This document shows positions 34,601-46,413 of a DNA stretch of 64,000 nt, piece after piece. The position numbers and the translations under genes are program-made. Below the pieces are notes generated by a model that saw nothing but the letters and a program-made list of their open reading frames with translations, was not told where the DNA came from and did not search any database. This stretch comes from Arabidopsis thaliana (Eukaryota; Streptophyta; Magnoliopsida; Brassicales; Brassicaceae), in assembly GCF_000001735.4 (NCBI RefSeq), contig NC_003075.7:17857001-17921000 (forward strand), in the 5' to 3' direction. The first letter of the stretch is position 1. Each line of letters begins with the position of its first letter.

Positions 34601-37600
34601 CAAGAGCAGACAAAATCAAAACTAAATCTGAGCATACTACCAATGAGCAATGAATACCCCTGCTCCACAGAAGTTAGGGAATTTAGAATATGTTTTCAAT
34701 TTAAATATAGAGAACATAGTTATTTGATATCATGCCTTAATAGCAGCTGTAAGGACTTTATCCCCATTATATCCAACAGACTCTCTAACCGAAGACTTCC
34801 ATGTCGTTGGAGAATCTTCAACAACAGCAGACTGCAAAAGTTTATACACGAGGATAGAGACCCTTTCCCAATATGCTGGCACTAAGGTTGGATAATTGAG
34901 AGCCACAGCTCGGAGGACCTGCGCGAAAACCATATAATTTTGGATCAAAACACAGGACAGGTAATGTAGCAGCTCTCATTATCAAAATCTGTACATAGGG
35001 ATAAATGAAAGGGAAACAAAAAGTCAGCATATTCCTGAACCATGACCCAGTCTTACATAAGTTACTCCCTCAGCAAAAAAAATGTTAAAAAGTTTTCTTA
35101 ATGTACTTACAGAGTTCAGACAGCACCATATGTACCTGAATTTATTCTGTGTCTATCCTTCTACTTTCATAAGAACTCCTTAGAAGGGAAATACTATAAT
35201 AAGAACAACCTAATACCTGAAGAGCCTCAATGCATGTTGATGCGTCAGAAAATTGCTCAGCAAAACGAAATAAAGTAGAAAGAACTCCTGAATTCCATTC
35301 ACATCCATTGAATCCTGAAATGACTTCAAACAAGCATGTCAAATATTATAATAAGATTCTGGTTAGGACAGTAGTCATAATGAACAGGCGCAAGATAAGG
35401 TCAACCTGCTGATGTCTCATCCAAAAGCATATTATGCACTTTCATTTGAGGAGGAAAGGTGGAAAATGCAGCTGACAGGCAACCTATTGCGGCAACCTGT
35501 ATAAAACAGATCATGACATAGGTATGGCATTCACAGGACCAATATTTATAAAAGAAGCTAGAGTTCAGAGAAAATTTTATTCAGCAAGTTAAAAGCCTGA
35601 GTTCCCAGCTCAGTATAACCAACCATCAAATGTGGGAAGGCTTCGATAGAGTGGCGAAAATGATAATCATTGGGGAATGGTATTGGTGTGGGTTAGGTAT
35701 TGGGTCCAGAGCTGAGAATCCTCTATTAGAAATAGTCTCAATACTGTCTTTGGTTTAATCAATGAAGAAAGATCTTTACTTGGTTCTTACCATACCTCTT
35801 CTTTTCCTCCGTGAATGAAAACTTAAGATTGTTTGGATTAGGAATTCAGCGAAAAGAAAGGCACTAGAAGTCTAGAACATATTTTATAGATTGGATAAGG
35901 ACTGCAAAACATAAACAGAGACAAAAAATCTCCCAAACACGACTCTAGGCCCTTGTCTAATGCCTGTACCGTCCAGAGAAATCCCAAAAAAATTCTCCTC
36001 CTATTGCATCCCTCAGTCGACAAATTTCTATATGCGACTAAAATTAGTTTAAATCCTATGACTTTAGCTAATGGAAACTAGGATAGTCCAAGAATGAAAA
36101 CCTAGATATGAAATGTAAAATCATATATCCATCATAAACGAAGACAGCTAACAGACAAAACAACATAAGGAAAAGGAAGCACTAACCAGCAGACCAGTTT
36201 TATCATTTTTGAAAGGAAAGCCCTCATTAATCCTAGCATGCAGAGACATTATAACTTTTGGCAGCAATTCTCCCGGCATTCTCGAGTAACTGAAAATGAT
36301 AACAAACGTTAAAGAACACATGAAAATCTCATACAAAATCCAAAAGTAGTTGCAAATTTTAATAAGAAGATAACATTAGCTAAACGGAGCTGGGTCTACG
36401 CATGTATTCATGAAGCTTTCCTAATTCACTTACTCAAATGTAAATCTTAATCAAGAGCCATTATGGGTTTATAATAACGGATATCAAATACCTTTAAAAA
36501 GATACAATACTTTTACAATAAAACGAATATCATTTTAATCATGAGGAGCTAATAAAATAAAACACAGAAGAAATGTACGTACGGTGTGCTTGATATTAGA
36601 AGCAAGAGGATCTTGAACAGCTGAATCAACAATCTACCATGATTATCACTGTGAATCAAATGTAGAATGCCTACACCCATACGAAAGGCATAAAAATCTT
36701 GGTTAACAAGGAATAACTAATAGCCAGACAAGAAGAAAAAGGTTAAGACAATTAATGTCGTTGAAAACCTGTGTGGAGTTGCATTAATATTAGACCAAGG
36801 GAATTGGAGAGGGGCATAAATGATCCATATTTAGTAGATTCCTTGTACTCTGCCACTTGAAGGAAAATAGATGAAGGCCCATCCATCATGGTGGCAAGAG
36901 CTGACGCAGATGCAATCCTTACCTAGACATTGCAAGGTAAACAAAAAAGTATTGTCAGGATTCAGCAGTCATGAAGTTGAGCCACAAAAACATCTCTAGA
37001 CATACTTGCTTAACCATAAAAGTTATTGGGAAGGTGAAAAATGAAGAACAGCATCGAAATATGTGCCTCAATTACTTGAAAAGGGACAAGAATAACCACC
37101 TTCAAATGAGGATCAAAAAGCAAGCAGGTCATTAGAGTAGCTTCAAACTTCCTGTTAATGATCTCGGAAAGTTAAGGAGACAAGAAAATACTACGGTATG
37201 GTGACAAAAGATGTTGTAGGTTAATTTTCCACCTTGGCTTGAGTACATCACTTGTTGGAAAGAGAGTCACCCACTGAGTGGTAAATGACTTTGAATCAGC
37301 CTGGCAAAGATCCTTAACAGGAAAAAAAGAAAATGAATAAGTAATTGTCACTGAAAAGTTAAGTAGAAGATGAGAACCAACTAAGAATAATACATTGTTA
37401 CTCACCTGTATGCAAACAATTGCAGCTATTCTAACCTTGGAGCTTTGGGCAAAATAAGAATCCGGTACGGAGCCGTCACTGTCACTAAAATCGGAATCTG
37501 ATGATATAACATCAGAACTACCAGAATCATGAGCAGATAGGCGCCGCCAGCTTGAAGACACTGGCTGCCTAGTGTTCAAATCATCCCTCTTGCGCAAGTG

Positions 37601-39060
37601 GGGTGGCCTATAAGGAGTATTCTTGGCATTCTTACTTACTCCAGAAATCAATGGAGAAAGCTTGACATTCAAATGCTTATCGTTGTGAACAACATCAGAA
37701 ACTGATAACTGAGGTGGGCCAGTAAGTCCAAAACAGAAAAACATTCTCAATGACGCTATGAAACTTAAGACCTGCAACATTTAAAAAATCTGCTTAAACA
37801 AAGGAAAAAAGTCTGATATGGAGGTTAAACCAGAAAATCACTTATCCAAGGCTAAGAGGAGGAGCAAAGGGTATCAAGAACCCACTTACGTGATCAGAAA
37901 CAGGACATTTGATATTTGTAAGGACCTCGTGCACACAGCCTAGAAGGCATGAATAAAAGCTGTAGAAAATTAAGAAATGAATATTACCTAAGAGGGCAAC
38001 AAGTCTAATAGAACCCAGAAAAAAAGGAGTAAATTGTAGTCTCCACAAAACCAAAGGCATATACCTCCACATGAATCGGTCTTCGACAAGCTGGCCCTTA
38101 GATGCTAATACGTCCATTACTTTCCTTAGAACCTATATGAGAATTCACCAAGTTGAGAAACAAAGCATATGAGAGAAATGAGAGGATCGATCAGTGAAGG
38201 GGAAGATTACCTCTAGCGTGCATTGGGAGACGTCAGTAGGAAACAAAGACTCAGATAGAGAAAATGCTCTACCAAACATGTCAAAGGCAAGAGCCATGGA
38301 ATCCCATAAGCGATTCTGTTGAGGCAGTTTCTTTTCCACAAGTAAAGTAGGAGAAGGGTCTTGATTTGAGAAACCATAGGATAAAACTAAATCCTGGTGT
38401 AATAAAGGAACTACGCGCACAAGAAACTTGACTAGATGAATGTTCTCCGGATGCATAGGGGCCAAACGTCTGGGAAAAGGAAGAGGAGATTACGAATAAG
38501 GTTTAAACAATGTCAGCAAGATTGTGAGAAGATATATAATAACCTTAAAGTCTCGAAGCATTGGATCACAGGTTCGATTCTGGAGAAATAGGCAGCGGAA
38601 TAAGGTGAAGAAGGCATGGGTTGGCGAAGAAGAAACTCCAAGACAGAAGCAAAAGAGTGAAGAAGGAGCGGCCATGACGAAGAATTTAGTTGGAAAAGTA
38701 GACGAGCACAAACATCGTGAATCTGGATTAATAAAAAGGAGGAGAGATCCCATTAATAACAAGGAAATGATGGGAGGAGAGAAGGAGAAGACGCACCAGT
38801 TGACAAGTATGACGAGAGACAGGGATCCAGTCAGGACCATCAGCTTTGGAAACCAAATCGAGCAGGAACAAGCAATCGGAAGTGAGCTCGTGCAGTGGGA
38901 GGTGAGAGACGGCAGAGATAAGGGAATGGGATTGAGAGAAGAGTAGATCCTCGAGCAACAGAGGAACCGGCGGCGGTGGAGTGGTTGAGATTTCGTCCCT
39001 GAGAGAGAGAAACGCCGTCCGCCACCTTCCCACGCTTGACGAAGCTGCCGCCGTGAACAT
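31668..39060 (-). CDS. ARM/HEAT-repeat protein (HEATR6-like)
   Basis: Twenty-six exons in my model, 1168 residues (At4g38120 by position). Minus order: 38797-39060, 38544-38722, 38211-38469, 38065-38132, 37890-37959, 37406-37771, 37233-37312, 37100-37151, 36769-36922, 36583-36670, 36187-36289, 35406-35496, 35217-35314, 34736-34918, 34277-34513, 34065-34160, 33881-33975, 33723-33786, 33548-33626, 33402-33475, 32901-33113, 32583-32656, 32397-32503, 32135-32253, 31988-32065, 31668-31883. Helical HEAT repeats dominate (VRIASASALATMM, VRSAACRAIGVI, VRITASWALANLC, KIRIQAASALAVP). A Ser/Asp-rich linker (SSDVISSDSDFSDSD) lies near residue 300. The intron after 34736 appears to use a GC donor. I compare it to animal HEATR6 (DUF4042) with moderate confidence. 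It is probably a scaffold; the partner is unknown. Confidence 0.88.
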
Positions 39061-39492
39061 GTTTCAGTCTCCCGGGAAAAAACTAAGCAATCAAAAACGA
39101 GAACGACGAGAGACAGACAGAGAGACGCTTAATAGTCTTAAAGGGATTTACATTTTTTTAATTTAGAGTTAGAAATCAATTGTGTTACAGGAAAACATCT
39201 TCTCCACCCACTTCACTAGTTGATGATGTTCATTGCTGCGTTTAGCACATCAATTCTTTATTTTTTTGGGGTGGGCAGACGCAGATCTCTTCGGCCCAAT
39301 CAATAAATATATAGCAAAAGGAATAGCTCGTCTTGTCATATCATATCATCATTCAGACATGCAACGAATAAATACATATCCGTGCTCAATCCTCTAAAAC
39401 AGAGGAGTGCTTACAACAACAACAACTCCAGAAACTTAACTAGCAACATTTGATAGACAGAAAAAGTAGCAAGAAATTAGAAGCTCCGAGTC
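39061..39492. other. Spacer between the ARM-repeat gene and HDA19
   Basis: Promoter of the ARM-repeat gene (-) and 3' UTR of HDA19 (-). One GGCCCA (Site II) lies at 39293-39298. No gene seen. Confidence 0.55.
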
Positions 39493-42057
39493 TTATGTTT
39501 TAGGAGGAAACGCCTGCTCCGCCCCACCCTTGTTTGTTCCTTCCTCTTCCATTTTCACACTTGCTTCCTCCACTCCCACTGGGTTTACTCCTGTAACCTG
39601 CAATCAAAACTAACCACTTTAGAAAACCACCATTCCCACCCTTTTCAGCCCTGTCCACTGCTTCATTTTACCTTAGTGCTTCCACTCTCATCCACCTCCA
39701 CCTCACAACCTTTTCCACGCTCCATAATTCCTTTCAGTCCATCCTGCACGAACAACATGCCATGATAAATAAATTAATCTCGGAAGAAAAGGAGACGGCT
39801 TTAGGAATTGAGAGGCAGAGATGATTCAGCTCAGCTTGGCTAGACGGTCACACTATCTAATCAGGTCAATTGTTGGAGCTGGGAGCATACTAAATAAATA
39901 GCCTAGGCTAAATGATTTAACCGTAGCTAAAGATTCGCTACCCTCATGTGAATGTATCTCCAGCTTAAACTAACTGACTTAATGTCAGAATGAGACTCAT
40001 TCTGGAATCTTTAGGTTTTGGGTCTCGGGATGAGAAAAAGTGTAATGTTATCAGAGCACATTGTGCTGTTCTGGAAAATGCTGTAAACCTAGATGAACTA
40101 ATGACTTCAAATGTTTGTACCAGAAAAAGTGTCTGAGAAATCGAAACAATTAAGAGATAATGCTGTAGTACCTTGTCCTTTGTATCTGGTTCAACAGCTT
40201 CTCTTTTTACTCTGCTTGGTATAGGTTTACTGCACAATGCGATCCCACATTAAGTAAACATTACACCGCTGACTCGAACCAAAAATAAAAAGGGGAGGAA
40301 ACATATATATTTCATACCGGTCATCATCAACATCCATGTCTGAATCCGGATCCCATCTTTTATCCCCATCTTCTTGGTCTTCATCAACCTATAATTTACA
40401 TAGAAGGCATATTTTACAAAACTAAGATTGGTAACAACCAGAGTCATCAATCAAGGAATACTTATACATATCTAACTGGACGAACATTATTTACCAGCCC
40501 AGCTGTTTAAATTAGAAAATTCTTATTGTAACTGCAGTTACACTTAGATAAGCTCACCAAAACCCATGAGGAAATGCAAGAAAGAATGGGCAACAGAAAT
40601 AAAGGAGCCAACACACTTCAAATGATTTGCTCAAGTGGCATACCTCGGGAGTCTCTGTATCAGGTGGTCTTTCCTGAAATGGTACACTTGGAGCATGCTG
40701 AAGCTTAGAGAGATTGTGGAGAAGGTCATTGCGAATCTCTTCAAGCATCTGACGAGAATTCTTATTTTCCATGTTACTTGGAGCAACGTGAAGTGTATAG
40801 TCTGGACCAAAGTATTCATAATATTCATGCTCCGGCATCTTGTCTTCAACTTCAACTCCAAGTGCAACTCCAGTCTGTCATATAAACAGTTTGTTGTAAT
40901 AAATTCAAAGAAAGAGAGGCGTCACAGAGGGCTAACCTTGGTACAGAGACCAAGGAAATTTCAATGCAAAGCTAGAGCAGCATAAAATGAACAGAAGAAA
41001 GTACCTCGTAGCACCAGCAACGGGCAACATTGCGGATAGTGTAACCACCACCACCCAAGAGCAGTAGGGGAACATTGAACGATCTCATAAATTTGACGCA
41101 CTCAGCATGACCTTTGATTGAAAGATTAAAGCACCCCAACCTATCACCAGACAATGAATCAGCACCACATTGCAATACCACAGCCCCTGGTCGGAAAATT
41201 TCCATAACTTTCCCCATGATGGGCTTGAATAACAGATGATAGCTCTCATCATCGATTCCATCATCCAGTGGTACATTGAGAGAATAGTACTTTCCGCTAC
41301 CATAACCTATATCCTGAATGTGACCTGTACCGGGAAAGTAATCACCAAATTTATGAAACGAGACAGTCATAACCCTGTCAGTAGCATAAAATGCCTCCTC
41401 CACTCCATCCCCGTGGTGGATATCAATATCGACATAAAGAACACGCTGCAAACGAGAGAGGAAGAGTTAGAGATTCAGAAACGACATAACCATCCCTAGC
41501 ATATATCAAAACGGTGCAGGTGGACAAACCTCATGCTGCTTAAGGAGCTCTAGGATAGCTAAGACGATATCATTGACGTAACAGAAGCCAGAGGCCTCGC
41601 ACTTCTTAGCGTGATGGAGACCACCAGCCCAGTTGATGGCAATATCGCAGAGGCCGTGGTTAAGCTTGACAGAGCCACCAACAGATCCTCCAGCATAGGT
41701 CTGGCAAAAGGAATAAAGGCCGTCAAAGACGGGACAGTCTTCACCAACATTGAAGCGCTTAAGTTGGCGAATCTGATCTTGCTGGGTTTCAGGGGTAATG
41801 CTGCGGAGAAAAGAGACATAGTCGTCGGCGTGGAAGCGGCAGAGATCACGGTCGCGGGCAGGGAAGGGCTTGAGAACCTGCATATGCTGAAGGAGACCGT
41901 AGTGAGCGAGGAGGGCATGGGTCATGCGGATGCGATGGGGCTTCATGGGATGACCTTGGCCATAGTAGTAATTGCCGACCTCAGGGTCATAGAAATAACA
42001 AACTTTCCTCTTCACACCATCAGGTCCGGACGCCAGCGAATTGCCGCCAGTATCCAT
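39493..42057 (-). CDS. HDA19: Class I RPD3-type histone deacetylase
   Basis: Exons (minus order) 41530-42057, 41005-41445, 40644-40874, 40318-40388, 40172-40229, 39672-39743 and 39493-39597 give exactly 501 residues. The deacetylase domain spans about 20-330: active-site His pair H148-H149 (GGLHHAKK), and zinc ligands D184 and H186 (DIDIHHGDG) and D272 ([13 protein letters not shown]). Gly-rich [17 protein letters not shown] lines the pocket. The acidic, Lys-containing C-terminal tail ([20 protein letters not shown]) is typical of plant HDA19. Nuclear corepressor subunit, working for example with TOPLESS and SIN3-type complexes to remove acetyl groups from histones H3 and H4. Start ATG 42057; an upstream GTG in frame is not used. 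Confidence 0.98.
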
Positions 42058-42867
42058 TACCTCTGCACGCACGCCGATCCATAAAAATTATATTATTAAA
42101 AAATGATAACTAAACCCTAGCCGCGGAGTAGCTGAGCCATGGACGCGTTTGAATGACAACAACAACATTTTTTTAAGTTACGAAAAAATCAAATCTAGTG
42201 TGCAGAAGAGACAGGAAGGCGAGTGAAAGATATTAAAAGACGGCGAGGCTAGACAGACGCCGGAAAATGGAATCACGCAGACAAGGAAGAGAGTCTGACT
42301 GACCTTTTTCGTAGGATCAACGGTGTGTTGTAATCACAGTCGCAGTCAAATGGTCGGAGGAGAAGCTGCGATGATCTCTCTCTCTCTCTCTGGCTTTCTT
42401 CTTCCTTCCTCCTCGCCGAGGGGAAGGGAGCTGCTCTCTGCTTTGCTTTCAGATTTTCTTTCACCTCTGACTGAAACTGTAGCCTACTTACTCTTCTCTT
42501 CCAACTTTTTCTACTTTCAGTTTATAATGGAAAGGCCCACTTTTAATCTGTTATGGTTTAAAATGAGGCCCACTTTTAATGTGTTTTAAAAATAAGGCCT
42601 ATTAAGTTGCCTTTAGCCCGTTTACTTAATGGTCTTACGCAGAGTAACAAATCAATTAGGAAACAGAGCACTAGAGCAGCAGTAGGCACTAGGCAAGGCT
42701 GGTAAAACTAAACTCGTGCTGCTTTTGTCTCTGTTTAGTACAGTATATCATAAAACTGAGTAATCCACAAAATCTTGATTGAAAAGGAGATGGAGACAAT
42801 ATGTGCTTGGAAACTAAGACAAAATACATGTTAAATAAAGAATGGGTGTGTTAACAAGGAAGCTAGG
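42058..42867. promoter_or_regulatory. HDA19 upstream region with tandem Site II array
   Basis: Upstream of HDA19 (-). AGGCCCA-type Site II words start at 42533 (AGGCCCA), 42566 (AGGCCCA) and 42595 (AGGCCTA), inside three degenerate copies of a unit of about 30 bp with a shared CACTTTTAAT block after the first two. A TC run lies at 42377-42391. The right end is the 3' UTR of the RING gene. Confidence 0.55.
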
Positions 42868-43305
42868 CTACAAGTATCCAAGTAGATGGAGAAAGATACA
42901 GAAAAAGAAGAAGATAGAGAGATACAAGGTGGAAGAGGAGTGTGCATTATTGACATTTTGTGTAGGAGGAGTTGGAGCCAATACAAATGATCTGCAGAGA
43001 GGGCAAGTGAGGTGGCCACGGAGAAGCCAAGGTTCTATGCAATTGATATGGAAGAGATGAGCGCATCTGGGAAGATGGGTCACCGCATCCTCAGCCTCAA
43101 ACTCCACCAGGCATATGGGGCAGCAAATTTCCTCCTCCTTTTCCTTGTCCCCAAACATCACTCCCACTAGGTTGTAACCGTCATCATCATGCGCATCCGC
43201 ATCTCCACCATTCTTCTTCAACCTCCCCAAGGGAATGCACACACATGTGTAGAATACTATGGCTGCTGTGCACAAAGGCGACCGCGGAAACAACATTGAA
43301 ATCAT
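42868..43305 (-). CDS. RING-H2 finger protein (ATL-like E3 ligase)
   Basis: Intronless, 145 residues (At4g38140 by position). An N-terminal hydrophobic anchor (CTAAIVFYTCVCIPLG, about 12-27) is followed by a linker and a complete RING-H2: C62-x2-C65-x15-C81-x-H83-x2-H86-x2-C89-x11-C101-x2-C104. RING-H2 proteins bind E2 enzymes and ubiquitinate targets. The anchor suggests a membrane location. The tail ends in a second strongly hydrophobic run (STLYLSIFFFFCIFLHLLGYL minus its last residues), which is unusual for ATLs. It lacks a clear GLD motif, so it is ATL-like only. The substrate is unknown. Confidence 0.9.
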   Translation of the reverse strand: MISMLFPRSPLCTAAIVFYTCVCIPLGRLKKNGGDADAHDDDGYNLVGVMFGDKEKEEEICCPICLVEFEAEDAVTHLPRCAHLFHINCIEPWLLRGHLTCPLCRSFVLAPTPPTQNVNNAHSSSTLYLSIFFFFCIFLHLLGYL

Positions 43306-44210
43306 CTTTCTCCAGCTTTCTGCTTCTTTACCTCATTCCTTCCCTCTCTTTTATAGACTAATATCATCGAGTAGGGACGGCGCCGACCCCACCTCCCATC
43401 TCTTATTATATTCTTTTGTTGTTTTTCTTTAATCAAGTCAGCGATTCTCCCAACTCCAAGAAAACTCTTGGAGAGGTTATGGTCAACATACGAGATGCAC
43501 ATGCTTCCATCTTAAGCACTACCTGATACTTGCATTTAACAATAGTAAACAATACAAGAATCACATGACGCCAAAAGTAAACAAACAAAAGATGGCATTC
43601 ATATCCAGTGTATTATTTATATATATATTAAAAGTAAGGAGTCATTCTTCCATCAAGACAGGCCTTGACTTCCGAGTTCACGAATATAATACAGCCGACC
43701 AAATCAAGTAAAGATCTCCGAGTGAATCATAAAAACTATTTTAATGTTGACTCCACGCATTTTGTATTCAATATAGCGCCAGCTTCTACAGAACAGACCT
43801 CCACGTCCCTGAGATCAGCAGTGCCTTTGGAGGATGATGTAGTTTTATGCCTGGTGTATGTAACCAATGATACTATTGTTCATATTTGTTCATGAAGTCG
43901 GCCACATTTGCAATAGACAGTCACATACATCATTGGTAATGACTGATAAGCGTCAAGCATAATTTGACACCCTATACCGCCAACACAACGCTATTCATTG
44001 AACTTGCAATCAATATTAGAATGCATGAAAACAGGGAACTACATCTACAACTACACATTTTTAAAGGACATAGGAAAAAAAAAAAAACTCGATACCTGAC
44101 TCCAAGCAGAAAAAGGAAGACTCATATTGATTTTCACTTTCAAGGTTGTTATTACAAGTCAAGAAAACATCTTACTGAGACGGCATACTTAACAGCACTG
44201 CGTAAGTAAA
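43306..44210. other. Spacer with RING gene core promoter and PPR 3' region
   Basis: On the minus strand TATAAAAG (43348-43355) lies about 43 bp before the RING ATG, implying a very short leader of roughly 15-20 nt. Most of the rest is AT-rich 3' flank of the PPR gene. Frames at 43665-43895 and 43964-44209 show no domain. Confidence 0.5.
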
Positions 44211-45119
44211 TCAGAAGGGTTTCTCGGTTGGTTTCTTCTTGAAGATGGCTTCCCAAGCCAAAGACGGAAATGGAGCCCTTTTATCCATGAACTCCTTGAC
44301 AGCCTTAACATTAACGGCAAATCCTTTTTGGTTTAAGGTATCAATAGCGGACTGGGCTTGTTCAACCCCCTTTACTCTGCACAAGGCATCAACCAATTCA
44401 ACGAAAGTGGGGACGTTAGGAGAGTGACCAGACTCAAGCATCTCACTACAGAAAGCAACAGCATCGTCAAGCATGTTGCAATTATACAATCCCTGAACCA
44501 ACACACCGTAGCTGAAGGCATTAGGGGCAATCCCATTGTTCTGCATTTTCCTGAAAATCCTCTTAGCGTCTTCAATTTTATGAGCCTTGCAAAAGGCCTC
44601 AACGACAGCAGTGTAGATAACGACCTCAGGGATTGTACCCTTGTCACGCATCAATCCGAAAAGCTTCATGGCCTCTTGTACAAGCCCATCTTTGCAGAGG
44701 CCGTCAAGCATGGCGACGGCGTTAGGGATGAGACCTCCTTCCTTCATCTTCTTGAAGATCTCATCGGAATCCTCAGGCGGCGGTAAGGGCTCCTGCGGGT
44801 ATTGTTCCGGTTTGGGGGTTTCCCGTGAATCCTGATTGACTCCAAGCTTGAACTGTTCGAGGAAGCCATCGTCAGACAGAGTAGTATCACTCTTTCCAAG
44901 GTTGTGGGCTTGTCTAGCGGGTGGTTCTCTGTGAGAGTTGGAAGATCTCTCCCCTCGCAAGGGTCTGTTGGGTAAGGGCTCTGGAGGGTTCTGCTGCTCG
45001 TCTACTTGACCATTGTCGCCCGTTGAGAGAAAGCGTGTTGCGGACATCGACGGCGTCGTAACACGAATCTGCTTCGCCATCTGCCTTGCAAAAACGACGG
45101 CTTTGGAGGAAGGCACCAT
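44211..45119 (-). CDS. Small P-class PPR protein
   Basis: Intronless, 302 residues (At4g38150 by position). An Arg/Ser-rich N-terminus (ARQMAKQIRVTTPSMSATRF) looks like a mitochondrial targeting peptide. A Pro/Glu/Arg-rich disordered linker (to about residue 115) follows, then about four P-type PPR repeats (IPNAVAMLDGLCKDG, IPEVVIYTAVVEAFCKAHK, APNAFSYGVLVQGLYNCN, SPNVPTFVELVDALC). No E or DYW domain. P-class PPRs bind single-stranded organellar RNA and affect its stability, processing or translation. Four repeats is few, so specificity alone would be low; it may act with other factors. Divergent from the mTERF gene. Confidence 0.94.
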   Translation of the reverse strand: MVPSSKAVVFARQMAKQIRVTTPSMSATRFLSTGDNGQVDEQQNPPEPLPNRPLRGERSSNSHREPPARQAHNLGKSDTTLSDDGFLEQFKLGVNQDSRETPKPEQYPQEPLPPPEDSDEIFKKMKEGGLIPNAVAMLDGLCKDGLVQEAMKLFGLMRDKGTIPEVVIYTAVVEAFCKAHKIEDAKRIFRKMQNNGIAPNAFSYGVLVQGLYNCNMLDDAVAFCSEMLESGHSPNVPTFVELVDALCRVKGVEQAQSAIDTLNQKGFAVNVKAVKEFMDKRAPFPSLAWEAIFKKKPTEKPF

Positions 45120-45411
45120 CGTTATCTGCCGCTGATTCGAAAAGTTAGGGTTTTGCAGATTTTGACGGAGAGAGAAGAAGGGGAGGGTTTAGTCACGCGA
45201 GAAGGATTGAGGGATATAACAGTCATTTACTCTACAGGGGGTATAAGAAAGAAAGAAGGTCCTCACTCCTCCGTGTGGATAAGCTTCTCACTTTCAGTTC
45301 AATTGGATAGCCGGAAAGGCTCTCCTCCAAGGTAAATTCCTCTCTACTTCCTTGTTAAAGCTCGAATCATCTCTAAGTTAAGCAAAATTGGTGTGTTGTA
45401 GTGGCGTTTAT
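45120..45411. promoter_or_regulatory. Bidirectional promoter of the PPR/mTERF pair
   Basis: 292 bp between divergent ATGs. It holds a telo-box-type TTAGGGTTT at about 45145-45153 and a second GAGGGTTTAG at about 45184. The mTERF 5' UTR has an intron, donor near 45331 (CCAAG/GTAAAT) and acceptor TGTAG near 45401, just before the ATG. Confidence 0.5.
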
Positions 45412-46413
45412 ATGGAGGTGACAAATACGAGCAGCATCATGTGGTTCTTCAGGGACAAAGGTTTCGATGATCCGAGTATCGACAAGATGTTGAGAAAATG
45501 CAAACAGTTGGAAAAGGCTCAAAGCGATGTGGCATCAGAAAACTGGGACTACCTGAGTAACATTGTTGGTATCCAAGAGAGAAAACTCCCTTACATCGTC
45601 TCTCGATGCCCCAAAATCCTGACTTTACGCCTCGATGAGAGACTCATCCCGATGGTCGAGTGCCTCTCCAGTCTTGGAAGGAATCCTCGGGAAGTTGCTT
45701 CCGCCATTACCAAATTTCCTCCAATACTCTCTCATAGCGTGGAGGAGAAACTCTGTCCCCTTCTTGCTTTCTTTCAAGCGTTAGGTGTGCCTGAGACTCA
45801 ACTTGGCAAAATGATACTTTTTAACCCAAGGCTTATCAGCTACAGCATCGACACCAAGCTGACAGTGATCGTCAGCTTTCTTGCTAGCCTTGGCCTTGAT
45901 CAAGATGGGATGATTGGCAAAGTTCTGGTGAAGAACCCATTTCTTATGGGGTACAGTGTTGATAAAAGGTTACGGCCTACCACTGAATTCTTGAAATCAT
46001 CCGTTGGCCTGAGTGAGGATGGCATTAAGTCGGTGGTCATGAATTTCCCACAACTTTTGTGCAGAGACGTTAACAAGATTCTCAAACCAAATTATGATTA
46101 TTTGAAGGAGTGTGGGTTTGGAGATTCCCAGATAGCAACCATGGTCACTGGTTATCCCCAAATCTTGATTAAGAGTGTTAAGAATTCACTACAGCCTAGG
46201 ATCAGATTCCTCGTCCAGGTGATGGGAAGAGGCATGGATGAAGTGGCTTCTTATCCTGAATTCTTTCACCATGGATTGAAGAAGAAGGTCGAATCGAGGT
46301 TTAAACTTGTCAAAAAGAACAACATTGACTGCAGCCTTAGAGAAATGCTGGACTGTAACACAAAGAAATTCCATGAGAAGTTTGGCTTTTCGGAGGTAAC
46401 TGCAAGCTTCTAG
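45412..46413 (+). CDS. PDE191: mTERF-family organelle nucleic-acid-binding protein
   Basis: Single coding exon, 333 residues (At4g38160 by position; linked from memory to the pigment-defective mutant pde191). It consists of about seven to eight mTERF helical repeats with the usual Leu/Pro pattern: KLPYIVSRCPKILTLRLDE, AITKFPPILSHSVEEKL, MILFNPRLISYSIDTKL, VLVKNPFLMGYSVDKRL, VVMNFPQLLCRDVNKIL, MVTGYPQILIKSVKNSL. These stack into a superhelix that binds DNA or RNA. Plant mTERFs act in chloroplast or mitochondrial transcription, splicing or ribosome assembly. No obvious transit peptide is seen at this start, so a longer N-terminus from another 5' exon is possible. The in-frame sequence before ATG 45412 lacks an ATG. 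Confidence 0.93.
   Translation: MEVTNTSSIMWFFRDKGFDDPSIDKMLRKCKQLEKAQSDVASENWDYLSNIVGIQERKLPYIVSRCPKILTLRLDERLIPMVECLSSLGRNPREVASAITKFPPILSHSVEEKLCPLLAFFQALGVPETQLGKMILFNPRLISYSIDTKLTVIVSFLASLGLDQDGMIGKVLVKNPFLMGYSVDKRLRPTTEFLKSSVGLSEDGIKSVVMNFPQLLCRDVNKILKPNYDYLKECGFGDSQIATMVTGYPQILIKSVKNSLQPRIRFLVQVMGRGMDEVASYPEFFHHGLKKKVESRFKLVKKNNIDCSLREMLDCNTKKFHEKFGFSEVTASF

Noticed and set aside
38566-38590. tRNA B-box-like GGTTCGATTC
   Set aside because: It lies within coding exon 2 of the ARM-repeat gene and encodes part of RIEPVI; no tRNA fold.
43665-43895. 76-codon frame between the RING and PPR genes
   Set aside because: No ATG-context, domain or codon-bias support; probably chance or an unrecognisable relic.
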